Below are positions 38,421-46,138 of a DNA stretch of 64,000 nt, piece by piece (the stretch's first letter is position 1; each line of letters begins with the position of its first letter). Under the pieces are notes generated by a model. That model saw only the letters and a list, made by a program, of their open reading frames with translations, made no database searches and had not been told where the DNA came from. The stretch comes from Pseudomonas putida (GTDB taxonomy: Bacteria > Pseudomonadota > Gammaproteobacteria > Pseudomonadales > Pseudomonadaceae), in contig NZ_CP018846.1 of assembly GCF_002025705.1 (NCBI RefSeq), forward strand, positions 3,339,501-3,403,500. The letters are read 5' to 3'. The translations under genes were made by a program, and so were the position numbers.

Positions 38421-39335
38421 ATGACCCCTGCAAGCCGTGTTTCCGACGACCACTTCCAGGCCTGGCTGAGCCAGGTCAACGAAGCCTGCGGCCATTTCAA
38501 CGGCCGCAAGCTCGACCCTGGTTTCGTCGGCCAGCTGGAAAAGTGCCAGGTAGGCCAGATCTCCATGAGTATCGTCGACATGACCCAGGTCAACCTGTTC
38601 CGTGGCCCGCGGGAAATCCGCGCCAGCAGTGCGGACAATTACTTCGCCGTGCTGCAGATGGCCGGCACTTCGCGCATCGAACACCAGGACGCGTGCATCG
38701 AACTGCAGGCCGGCGACCTCACCCTGATCGATGCCAGCACACCGCTGGACATGCACTTCCACCAGCGCTCGCGCCAGCTGTCGCTGATCCTGCCACGCAA
38801 CCAGGTGCAAAGCGGCACCCGTGGGGTCGGCGTGGCCTGCGCCAGGCGTATCGAGGCAAACACGCCCTTGGCCAGCATGGCCCGGCTGATGATGCTCGAA
38901 GCCGGCCGCACCCAGCACATGGCCAACCACGAAAGCCAGGCCGTGCTCGACGCGCTGATCGCCCTGCTGCGCCCGGCGATTGCCCAGGACACCATCCCGG
39001 GCAGCCACGAACGCATGTTCCGCAAGGCCCTGGCGCTGATCGACCAGAACATCACCTGCGAAAGCCTCAGCCCCGAGTTCATCGCCCGCGAAGTGGGCAT
39101 CTCGATGCGCAGCCTGTACCGCATCTTCGCCAAGCACGGGCTGGTCATCGCCCAGTACATCCGCAACCGCCGCCTGGACTTCTGCGCCGAGAGCCTGCGC
39201 AACCCGGCCATGGACCAGAAGGTCTCGTCGCTGGGCTACGCCTGGGGGTTTTCCGACTCGAGCTATTTCAGCACCGCGTTCAAGGCCCGCTTCGGCATGA
39301 CCCCTGGCGAGTACCGCAAGCGCCACGCCAACTGA
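38421..39335 (+). CDS. AraC-family regulator (FeaR-like)
   Basis: Predicted 304 residues. An N-terminal AraC-binding-2-like sensor region (about 40-170: SSADNYFAVLQMAGTSRIEH) is followed by a C-terminal double helix-turn-helix (about 200-300, FIAREVGISMRSLYRIFAKH and GFSDSSYFSTAFKARFGMTP). FeaR/NphR-like members respond to aromatic amines or phenols. It probably controls the adjacent porin gene, 206 bp downstream, but a terminator lies between, so they are separate transcripts. An imperfect palindrome ATTCAAGTGAAT is upstream at 38338-38349. Confidence 0.85.
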   Translation: MTPASRVSDDHFQAWLSQVNEACGHFNGRKLDPGFVGQLEKCQVGQISMSIVDMTQVNLFRGPREIRASSADNYFAVLQMAGTSRIEHQDACIELQAGDLTLIDASTPLDMHFHQRSRQLSLILPRNQVQSGTRGVGVACARRIEANTPLASMARLMMLEAGRTQHMANHESQAVLDALIALLRPAIAQDTIPGSHERMFRKALALIDQNITCESLSPEFIAREVGISMRSLYRIFAKHGLVIAQYIRNRRLDFCAESLRNPAMDQKVSSLGYAWGFSDSSYFSTAFKARFGMTPGEYRKRHAN

Positions 39336-39377
39336 CACGCCGGGCAAACCGGCCGCAATCAGCACCTTCCGCTCCAC

Positions 39378-39408
39378 GAAGGCCCCGCAACGGGGCCTTC
39401 GGCGTTTC
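39378..39408 (+). terminator. Hairpin terminator after the AraC gene
   Basis: GAAGGCCCCG (39378-39387) and CGGGGCCTTC (39391-39400) form a perfect 10-bp stem with a 3-base loop, followed by ggcgtttc, a weak T-tract. Confidence 0.7.
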
Positions 39409-39541
39409 AGCCCTGCTGTCACCTTGGCACGGTGCCAAAGGCATCTGGCAGCCAGCACAAAAGCAGGCGCCAGGGCTTCCTGCATGATCGTTGGCATGTC
39501 TTCGGAACTTCTGCCAAACCCATAACAAAGGAAGCCAGACC

Positions 39542-40861
39542 ATGCACCACCGCCCGTTTCGTCTCACCTTGGCCGCAGTCCTGGCCGGGGTCTCGCTGGA
39601 GGCATCCGCCGTGGAGCTCTACGGCGATGACGAGCGCCACCTCAATGCCAACGTGGAGGCCGTGTTCGGTGCATTCCACAGCGAAGAAAGCTACGCCATC
39701 GCCCGCGACCAACCAGGCTCCACCTCTTGGCGCGAGGGCTACATCAAATACGGCCTGAGCGGCGACCAGCGCCTGGGTGGCAGCGGCTCGCTGTACGGCG
39801 CCTTTGCCCTGCTCAGTTCCGGCACCTGGGGCGATGGCGACGCCGCCGGCTTCAGTGACGGCAGCGAGCGCACTACCAAGATCGAGGACGCCTACCTGGG
39901 CTGGAAGTCCGGCAACCTGGTGCCGGCACTGGGTGAGGACGGTATCGACCTGTCGTTTGGCAAGCAGACGGTCGCGGTCGGTGACGGCTTCCTGATCCAG
40001 GGCGACTCGCTGAACGTCGGCCACGGCCTGGCCGATGGCCAGTTCAACCGCGGCGGCGCCTACTACCTGGCCGCACGCAAGAGCTTCGACAAGACCGCCG
40101 TGTTGCGCCTGGGCGGCAAGCAGGGCTGGCGCAGCGACCTGATGTGGCTGCAATCGGACAACCGCGCCCAGGCCAAGACCGAAATGCACGTCGCCACCCT
40201 GGAACACGTGGCCGATGCCGGCACGGTAGGCCTGACCTACATTGGCACCACCCACGTCGACGAGGAGTTTGCCTCGCCGCAGCAGCTGGAACGTGACGGC
40301 ATGAAGACCTACAGCCTGCGCGGCCAGGGCAATGCCGGGGTGGAAAACCTGTTCCTTTCCGGCGAGTACGCCAAGCAGGACAAACCGCACACCGCCACCG
40401 AGGATGCCTGGTACCTGGAAGCGGGCTGGACCTTCGCCGACGTGCCATGGCAACCAAACATCAGCTACCGCTACAGCCGTTTCTCCGAAGGCTATGACAC
40501 CTTGTTCTACGGGCTCGGCCGCGGCCTGGGCACGTGGTTCCAGGGCGAAGTGGCCGGCAACTATGCCGGGCCGTTCAACAGCAATGCGCGGATTCAGAAA
40601 GTGGGGCTGACGGTGAAACCGACCCCGTCGCTCAACGTGGGCATCATGGGTTTCAAATTCGACACCATCGACCGCAGCCTGGGCAATGCCGACGGGCATG
40701 AAGTGGATCTGTATGCGGAGTGGACGATCAACGAACACCTGATGATCGTGCCGCTGGTAGGCTTGTACCAACCGGATCGCAGTGCCGAGCAAGGTGGGAC
40801 GCAGCTGGGCAATGACAACCGCAACCTGTATAGCCAGGTGGTGTTCGTCAGTACCTTCTGA
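39542..40861 (+). CDS. Outer-membrane beta-barrel porin-like protein
   Basis: Predicted 439 residues. A signal peptide (residues 1-23, ending EASA) precedes a beta-barrel-like sequence with alternating hydrophobic strands and a C-terminal Phe (YSQVVFVSTF), the usual outer-membrane insertion signal. It is not a typical OprD: the strand pattern (SGSLYGAFALLSSGTWGDGD, WEAGW-type strands) looks more like the alginate-export/AlgE-type porins. A good ribosome site (AAAGGAAG) precedes ATG at 39542. The substrate is unknown. It lies between the AraC gene and the iac region. Confidence 0.7.
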   Translation: MHHRPFRLTLAAVLAGVSLEASAVELYGDDERHLNANVEAVFGAFHSEESYAIARDQPGSTSWREGYIKYGLSGDQRLGGSGSLYGAFALLSSGTWGDGDAAGFSDGSERTTKIEDAYLGWKSGNLVPALGEDGIDLSFGKQTVAVGDGFLIQGDSLNVGHGLADGQFNRGGAYYLAARKSFDKTAVLRLGGKQGWRSDLMWLQSDNRAQAKTEMHVATLEHVADAGTVGLTYIGTTHVDEEFASPQQLERDGMKTYSLRGQGNAGVENLFLSGEYAKQDKPHTATEDAWYLEAGWTFADVPWQPNISYRYSRFSEGYDTLFYGLGRGLGTWFQGEVAGNYAGPFNSNARIQKVGLTVKPTPSLNVGIMGFKFDTIDRSLGNADGHEVDLYAEWTINEHLMIVPLVGLYQPDRSAEQGGTQLGNDNRNLYSQVVFVSTF

Positions 40862-40869
40862 GTCGCCCC

Positions 40870-40953
40870 CTTCGCGGGCAAGCCCGCTCCCACAGGTACT
40901 GCACAGATTTCAAGAGCTGTGCAGTACCTGTGGGAGCGGGCTTGCCCGCGAAG
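40870..40953. repeat. Perfect inverted REP pair with 37-bp arms
   Basis: The arms 40870-40906 and 40917-40953 are exact reverse complements over 37 bp, enclosing only 10 bp. The outer part is the cttcgcgggcaagcccgctc REP unit; the inner part (tactgcacag) extends the palindrome. It sits between the convergent porin and iacI genes and could terminate both. Confidence 0.88.
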
Positions 40954-40965
40954 AGGCTAACCCGA

Positions 40966-41478
40966 TTATCGATCAGGCACCGGCAATGGCGCCTCACTGT
41001 TCCAGGCAGTCACCGGCCGGCTGAACAGGTTCTCGGTCTGGAAATGCGCCATCCGCCACTGCCCTTCTTCCTGCGCAAAACTCACCGTCAGGCGCGCCGC
41101 ATTCAGGTGCGAAGCACCATCGGCAAACGTGCTGGTCTGCAACATCACCCAACGCCCCAGCCCCTGCCCGCCGTCCACCTCGATGACCTCACTGGTCAGG
41201 AAGTGCACGTTCAAGGCGAAATGCGCCGGGGTTTTCATGTAGGTGGCGAACATCGCGCCAATCGCCTCACGGCCCCGGTAACCACCAAAGCTCGCGGCAT
41301 ACTTGGCACCCTTGCCTTCCCACACGGCCTCGCGGGTGAACAGCCCGGCCAGTTCGTCCAGCGGAGTGCTGGCATCGAGCTGGTCGCACAGTTCCATGTA
41401 GCGGTTGATGCATACGCGAATGGCTTGCTGGTCTTCAAAGCGCTGCAGGCGGGCCTGCAGCTCATGGATATCGGTCAT
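40966..41478 (-). CDS. iacI: IacI, SnoaL/NTF2-like protein of auxin catabolism
   Basis: Predicted 170 residues with an NTF2-like cone fold: helix MTDIHELQARLQRFEDQQAI, ...FATYMKTPAHFALNVHFLTS, then beta strands ending in WRMAHFQTENLFS. In iac clusters this position encodes IacI, a small protein needed for efficient indole-3-acetate conversion; its reaction is not firmly settled. It starts 7 bp after the iacH stop (GAGGTGG before the ATG), so both are co-transcribed. The assignment rests mainly on the conserved cluster. Confidence 0.8.
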   Translation of the reverse strand: MTDIHELQARLQRFEDQQAIRVCINRYMELCDQLDASTPLDELAGLFTREAVWEGKGAKYAASFGGYRGREAIGAMFATYMKTPAHFALNVHFLTSEVIEVDGGQGLGRWVMLQTSTFADGASHLNAARLTVSFAQEEGQWRMAHFQTENLFSRPVTAWNSEAPLPVPDR

Positions 41479-41485
41479 CGCCACC

Positions 41486-42595
41486 TCAGTACAGGTTCAG
41501 CAGCAAGCGCTCGGCCACGGCCAGCAGCTTCTCGTCGGCGCCCTTGGCCGCCACCAGTTGCAAGCCGACCGGCAGGCCGGCTTCGCTGCCCAGTGGAATG
41601 CTCAGGGCCGGGTGCCCGGACAGGTTGAACGGCCGTACCAGCGAGGTCATGCCCAACACGGCACGGGTGTCGGCGGCGTCTTCCAGGCGCAGCGGGAAGT
41701 CCGGCATGGTCGGCAGCGCCAGCACATCGTAGCTGGCCAGGGCCTGGTCGACTTCCGCGGTGAAGCGGCGGCGCACCTCTTCGGCTTCTGCCAGTGCGCT
41801 GTCGGTGGTCTGCCCCGCCGCTGCCAGGCGCCCGGCGATATCGGCGCCGACCTTGCCGGTTTCCAGCAAGTGGCCGCAACCGGCAAAGGTCTCGCGGTTG
41901 ATCACTACCATGCCAGCCTCATAGGCCGCGCCAAAGTGCTTGAGCTCGACGTTGCCCAGGGGCAGGCCGCTGGCTGTCAGGGCACCGTGCACCACCTTGT
42001 GGATCGCCGCCTCGGCAGTAACCCGCAGCACGCCGATACGGGCCCTGGCCGGCACCTGCGCCGGGGTGAAGGTCGGGTCGATCATCGTCATCGCCCGCAC
42101 CAGCATCGGCAGGCTCGCGGCAAACGGGCCGACGCAGTCGAGGCTGGTCTGTGCCGGCATCACGCCTTTGCGGCTGACCCGGCCAAAGGTCGGTTTGAGG
42201 CCGAACACGCCGCAGCAGCAGGCCGGCACACGCACCGAGCCACCGGTGTCGGTGCCCAGGCTGAAGTCGGCCAGGCCCGCAGCCACGGCTGCAGCCGAAC
42301 CGCTTGAAGAACCACCCGGAATGCGCCCTGGGAAGCGTGGGTTGGCCGCCGTGCCGGTGTAGTGGTTGATGCCGGTGGTGCCGAATGCCAGCTCATGCAG
42401 GCTGACCTTGCCAGTCAGCCGCGCGCCGTTGGCCAGCAACTGGCTGACCACCTCGGCGTGCCGTTCGGCCAGCGGAGCATCCTCCAGCGCCTGGCTGCTG
42501 GCGCGGGTCGCGGTACCGGCGACGTCGATGGTGTCCTTGACCACGACCCGGGGGCCGCTGCCGCCCAGATCAAGGGTTTCAACTATGATTGTCAT
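41486..42595 (-). CDS. iacH: IacH, amidase-signature family protein
   Basis: Predicted 369 residues. The amidase Ser-cisSer-Lys triad is visible: Lys20 (VVVKDTID), cis-Ser96 (PGGSSSGSAAAV) and nucleophile Ser120 (GTDTGGSVRVPA). The protein is compact, with Lys only 20 residues from the start, as in short amidases. In the iac pathway IacH is an accessory hydrolase of uncertain substrate. It is divergent from iacR and preceded by a copy of the candidate IacR operator at -60. Confidence 0.87.
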   Translation of the reverse strand: MTIIVETLDLGGSGPRVVVKDTIDVAGTATRASSQALEDAPLAERHAEVVSQLLANGARLTGKVSLHELAFGTTGINHYTGTAANPRFPGRIPGGSSSGSAAAVAAGLADFSLGTDTGGSVRVPACCCGVFGLKPTFGRVSRKGVMPAQTSLDCVGPFAASLPMLVRAMTMIDPTFTPAQVPARARIGVLRVTAEAAIHKVVHGALTASGLPLGNVELKHFGAAYEAGMVVINRETFAGCGHLLETGKVGADIAGRLAAAGQTTDSALAEAEEVRRRFTAEVDQALASYDVLALPTMPDFPLRLEDAADTRAVLGMTSLVRPFNLSGHPALSIPLGSEAGLPVGLQLVAAKGADEKLLAVAERLLLNLY

Positions 42596-42655
42596 TTTCG
42601 TGGAGCCCTTTTCAAGAATGGATGGCGGACCGTGGCCCAGCCATGAACATGCGTG

Positions 42656-42688
42656 CCAATTACTTGAAATGTCAACTGAACATTCCCG
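42656..42688 (-). promoter_or_regulatory. Candidate IacR operator and promoter upstream of iacH
   Basis: A 33-bp block shares 26 positions with the block at 49145-49177 upstream of iacA. On the minus strand both contain TTGACA, a perfect -35 element, so a repressor bound here would block RNA polymerase. It lies 61 bp before iacH and 81 bp before the divergent iacR, placing both under the same control. The pairing with IacR is inference. Confidence 0.65.
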
Positions 42689-42768
42689 TAATTACTGACA
42701 CAGCTGCGGTGGTCAAATGCGCGGAAAGGTCTATGATGTCGCGACTATTCCGCACAAGTAGTGAATCG

Positions 42769-43248
42769 ATGAGCACGTCTAAAAACAAAGGCCACAGCCA
42801 TCACGACCCGGCCAGCGATGAATTTCGCAAGGAAGATTTCCCCTTCTACTGGCTGGCCCGTGTGCACGGCCGCTACACCCAGAACATGGAACGTCTGCTG
42901 AAGAAGGTCGACCTCGACGTGCCGCGCTGGCGCGTGTTGTGGATCCTCAACGAGAACGGTGAATCGAGCATTTCCGAGATTTCCACCCACGCCATCGCCA
43001 AGCTGTCGACCATTACCAAGATCGTCTACCGCATGAAGGAAGATGGCCTGGTCGATACCGCGCCCAGCCCCGAGGACGGGCGCGTGACCCAGGTGCGCAT
43101 CACCGAGGTCGGCCTGCAGAACATCGAGCGCATGCAGGATGTGACCCGCGAATTGTTCCAGCGCAGCTTCAAGGGGTTGACCGAGGCGCAGGTGCAACGG
43201 TTGAACAAGATGCTGGAAGTGGTGTTCCACAATCTTGAGACCCTGTAA
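42769..43248 (+). CDS. iacR: IacR, MarR-family repressor of the iac genes
   Basis: Predicted 159 residues. A MarR-type winged helix is seen: PRWRVLWILNENGESSISEI, ISTHAIAKLSTITKIVYRM as recognition helix and the wing DGLVDTAPSPEDGRVTQV. Two upstream in-frame ATGs (42733, 42736, after GGAAAGG) are alternatives giving 11-12 extra residues. IacR represses iac genes and is relieved by indole-3-acetate or a derived compound in studied strains. It is divergent from iacHI and lies next to iacG. Confidence 0.88.
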   Translation: MSTSKNKGHSHHDPASDEFRKEDFPFYWLARVHGRYTQNMERLLKKVDLDVPRWRVLWILNENGESSISEISTHAIAKLSTITKIVYRMKEDGLVDTAPSPEDGRVTQVRITEVGLQNIERMQDVTRELFQRSFKGLTEAQVQRLNKMLEVVFHNLETL

Positions 43249-43278
43249 TGCCTGAAGACCGCTGGGGCCGCTTTGCGG

Positions 43279-43380
43279 CCCTTTCCGACCGGTCCGGCGC
43301 CCCGGCAAGGCCGCTCCTACAAGGGACCGCGCTCTTCTGTAGGAGCGGCCTTGCCGGGGCGCCGGACCGGTCGGAAAGGG
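43279..43380. repeat. Perfect inverted REP-type pair with 43-bp arms
   Basis: The arms 43279-43321 and 43338-43380 are exact reverse complements over 43 bp, with a 16-bp spacer. The unit is the ggagcggccttgccggggcg class, also seen at 19214. It lies between the convergent iacR and iacG ends. Confidence 0.88.
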
Positions 43381-43399
43381 CTGCACAGCAGCCCCCGCT

Positions 43400-43897
43400 T
43401 CAGCAGGCTTTGGACGATTCGCACACCCGGTGATAGGCCCGGTTGAAATACACCAGCCCGTCATCGGCACCGCCGTGGCGGATGTCCTGGATTTCGCAGT
43501 AGAAGATGCTGTGCGACCCCACCTCATGCACCTGGGCAATCCGGCAGTCGAAGTTGACCAGCGCTTCCTGCATCACCGGCGCGCCACTTTCCAGCACCGT
43601 CCAGTCGGCAACGGCAAAACGCTCGTCCATGTTCAGGTTCCTGTTGGCGAAGGCGCCCGACAGTTCCTGGTGGGTGCCGGCCAGCACGTTCACGCACAAT
43701 GCGCCGTTGGCCTTGAACTGCTCGTTGGAGTACGAAGACCGGTTCATGCACACCAGCAAGGTGGGCGGCGAGTCGGTCACGCTGCACACTGCCGAGGCGG
43801 TGAAGCCGAAGCGGCCGGCAGGGCCATCGGTGGTGATGACCGATACGGCGCCACCGAGCAGCGCCATTGCGTTGCGAAATTGGGATACGTCTACCAT
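43400..43897 (-). CDS. iacG: IacG, flavin reductase
   Basis: Predicted 165 residues of the flavin-reductase-like (HpaC-type) fold. It shows GGAVSVITTDGPAGRFGFTASAV near the N terminus, SDPPTLLVCMNRSS-like flavin loop and NVLAGTHQELSGAFA. It supplies reduced flavin to the IacA monooxygenase with NAD(P)H. ATG at 43897 is preferred because GAGGAG is then 7 bases upstream; an ATG 6 bases earlier sits too close. Last gene of the iacA-G transcript, 11 bp after iacF. Confidence 0.87.
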   Translation of the reverse strand: MVDVSQFRNAMALLGGAVSVITTDGPAGRFGFTASAVCSVTDSPPTLLVCMNRSSYSNEQFKANGALCVNVLAGTHQELSGAFANRNLNMDERFAVADWTVLESGAPVMQEALVNFDCRIAQVHEVGSHSIFYCEIQDIRHGGADDGLVYFNRAYHRVCESSKAC

Positions 43898-43908
43898 GGT
43901 CATGCTCC

Positions 43909-44868
43909 TCAGATATCCAGCACCAGCTTGTTGGACTTGGCCCGCGAGCAGCACACCAGGATCTGGTCGTTCGCGGCTTTTTCTTCATCGGTCAGGTACA
44001 CATCGCGGTGGTCCGGCTCGCCTTCGAGCACTTCGCACATGCAGGTGCCACACACCCCTTGCTCACACGAGATGTCGATCTTGATACCCACCTGCGCCAG
44101 GGCGTCGAGGATGCTCTGGCCCTCGGCGACCTGCACGGTCTTGTTGCTGCGCGCGGCGACCACTTCGAAGCCTGCACCGCTGGCGTCGACTTCGACCTGG
44201 AAGTACTCCTTGTGGATGTGTTCCTCGCTGTAGCCTTGCTTGCGCGCGCCGTCGATCACCCAGTCCATGAAGCCCGACGGGCCGCAGGTGTACATGTGCG
44301 TGCCAGCCGTGCCAGTACCGAGCACGTCTGCCAGGTTCAGGCGCTGGGCCGCCTCTTCATCGTCGAAGTGGGTGTACACCCGGGCGGCGAACGGCGCGCT
44401 GGCCAGTGCATCGAGGAAGGCGCTGCGGCTACGCGAGCGCCCGCAGTAATGCAGTTCGAATTCGGCGCCCTGCTGGTGCAAGGCGTGGGCCATGGCGATC
44501 ATCGGCGTGATGCCGATGCCGCCACCCAGCAGGATCGAACGGCGGGCATCGGCCGCCAGCGGGAACAGGTTGCGCGGAGTGCTGATCTGCACCTCGTGCC
44601 CTTCCAGCAGGCTGTCGTGCACGCTCACCGAACCGCCGCGGGAGGCCGGGTCTTTCAACACACCCAGGCGATACACCGTGGCATCGGCCGGGTCGCTGCA
44701 CAGCGAATACTGGCGCACCAGGCCCGGGGCAACATGGATATCCACATGCGCACCCGCCTCGAAGGCCGGCAGCGCCGCGCCATCGGCCCGGCCCAGGTCG
44801 AGCACGACCACGTCGGCCCCTTGGATCTCGCGCTTGCGCACGACTACATTCAACAATTGTTCATTCAT
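43909..44868 (-). CDS. iacF: IacF, dioxygenase reductase (FMN/NAD/[2Fe-2S])
   Basis: Predicted 319 residues with the phthalate-dioxygenase-reductase layout: flavin-binding barrel with RQYSLCSDP (about 53-61), NAD-binding lobe with LGGGIGITPMIAMAHAL and TCGPSGFMDWV, and a C-terminal plant-type ferredoxin with Cys268, Cys273, Cys276 and Cys306. It passes electrons from NADH to the IacC/IacD oxygenase. It is about two-thirds identical by eye to the second copy at 52428-53387. It lies 48 bp after iacE. Confidence 0.9.
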   Translation of the reverse strand: MNEQLLNVVVRKREIQGADVVVLDLGRADGAALPAFEAGAHVDIHVAPGLVRQYSLCSDPADATVYRLGVLKDPASRGGSVSVHDSLLEGHEVQISTPRNLFPLAADARRSILLGGGIGITPMIAMAHALHQQGAEFELHYCGRSRSRSAFLDALASAPFAARVYTHFDDEEAAQRLNLADVLGTGTAGTHMYTCGPSGFMDWVIDGARKQGYSEEHIHKEYFQVEVDASGAGFEVVAARSNKTVQVAEGQSILDALAQVGIKIDISCEQGVCGTCMCEVLEGEPDHRDVYLTDEEKAANDQILVCCSRAKSNKLVLDI

Positions 44869-44916
44869 GGCCGGTGTCCCGCCTAACAGAGGGGCGCGTG
44901 GGCGCCCCGGAAAATA

Positions 44917-45648
44917 TCAACGCATGAACAGGCCGCCGTTCACGTCCCAGGTCGCCCCGGTGGTGAAGTAGGCCTCGGGCCGCGCCAGTTGCACGATCAG
45001 GTCGCCAATGAAGTCGGCATCGCCCAGGCGCTGCACCGGGATGTTGGCCAGCAAGCCCTGCAGGCGCTCGGCCGGCACTGCGGCATGCACCGCAGGCGAG
45101 TCGATCGGGCCAGGGGCGATGGCATTGACGGTGACGCCACGGGCGGCGAATTCCTTGGCGAAGATCTTGGTCAGGGTGACGATCGCGCCCTTGCTCGCCG
45201 CATAGTGCGCGCCGGTGGCGGTGCCGCCGTTCTGCCCGGCCAGCGAGGCCATGTTGATGATCCGCCCGTAGCCGGCTTCGGCCAGGTGCGCACCCAATAC
45301 CTGGCAGCCGAGGAACACGCTGCGCAGGTTGAGGCCGACCACGGCATCGAACTCTTCGGGGCTGATCTGCATCAGCGGCGTGGTCTTGGTGACGGCGGCG
45401 TTGTTGACCACCACGTGCAGGGCGCCGAAGTGCTCCAGCACCTGGGCCAGGGCGTGCTCGAAATCGGCCTTGCTGCCGACGTCGAGCTTGACCGCCAGGG
45501 TGCGCCCGCCCAGCTGCCTGGCGGTGGCCTGGGCCTGTGCCAGGTCACGGTCCGAGACCACCACATCGAAGCCTGCGGCGAGCAGCCTGGCGCAGAAGCG
45601 CTGGCCGAGCCCCTGGCCGGCACCGGTTACCAATGCGACTTGGTTCAT
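44917..45648 (-). CDS. iacE: IacE, short-chain dehydrogenase/reductase
   Basis: Predicted 243 residues. Classical SDR motifs: TGAGQGLG (8-15), NNAA, catalytic Ser135, Tyr149 and Lys153 (YAASK), and a C-terminal DVNGGLFM. In the auxin pathway it reduces an oxidised indole intermediate on the way to dioxindole-3-acetate. ATG at 45648 follows GGAGCACGCC, directly after the iacD stop codon. Only the copy in this operon exists; the second dioxygenase operon lacks a partner. Confidence 0.88.
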   Translation of the reverse strand: MNQVALVTGAGQGLGQRFCARLLAAGFDVVVSDRDLAQAQATARQLGGRTLAVKLDVGSKADFEHALAQVLEHFGALHVVVNNAAVTKTTPLMQISPEEFDAVVGLNLRSVFLGCQVLGAHLAEAGYGRIINMASLAGQNGGTATGAHYAASKGAIVTLTKIFAKEFAARGVTVNAIAPGPIDSPAVHAAVPAERLQGLLANIPVQRLGDADFIGDLIVQLARPEAYFTTGATWDVNGGLFMR

Positions 45649-45658
45649 GGCGTGCTCC

Positions 45659-46138
45659 TCAAAGGATGTAGCCGATACCGGCAAGGGTATCGTCGCTGTT
45701 GATCAGGCTGATCACCTTGCGGTGGATCTTGAAGCCGCCTTCGGCGCGCACCAGGGTGTAGGTCAGGTCGGCGCTGTAGTGCTTGAGGCTTTCCTTGCGG
45801 AACTCGCGGATGTTCTGCGCGGCCCGCACGGTGACGTTGACGCCGTCATCGGCCAGTACGCGGAAACGCGAGATCGTGCGCACGGTGCGTGGCTGCGGGC
45901 TGGTGGAAATCGACTCGCCGCCGATCAGCCGCTGCACGCGCAGGCCACGCATGTGGTGGTCGTCGTAGGCGTAGTTGAGGGTGTTCTCGTAGTCGGTTTC
46001 CTTCGGGTTGATCGGGATGATGTAGGTCCCTTTCCCGGTCCACAGGCTCAGCCAGGTGTCGTATTCACCGTGGTCGAGCATGTCGCCTTCCTGCCAGATG
46101 AACGCGGTGACTTCATTGAGCAATTGCAGGTTCATCAT
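45659..46138 (-). CDS. iacD: IacD, Rieske oxygenase beta subunit (copy 1)
   Basis: Predicted 159 residues with the NTF2-like beta-subunit fold of aromatic-ring dioxygenases: WQEGDMLDHGEYDTWLSLW near the start, the conserved ENTLNYAYDDHHMRGLRVQRL and strands ending in ISLINSDDTLAGIGYIL. It assembles with IacC as alpha3beta3. The two initial ATGs overlap the iacC stop, and GGAGG lies upstream. The protein is identical to the copy at 51938-52417. It is 10 bp from iacE. Confidence 0.92.
   Translation of the reverse strand: MMNLQLLNEVTAFIWQEGDMLDHGEYDTWLSLWTGKGTYIIPINPKETDYENTLNYAYDDHHMRGLRVQRLIGGESISTSPQPRTVRTISRFRVLADDGVNVTVRAAQNIREFRKESLKHYSADLTYTLVRAEGGFKIHRKVISLINSDDTLAGIGYIL

Noticed and set aside
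40870..43380. CRISPR-like or transposon ends at the palindromes near the iac genes
   Set aside because: Units are inverted pairs of the REP kind, not regularly spaced direct repeats, and no transposase or target duplication was found.
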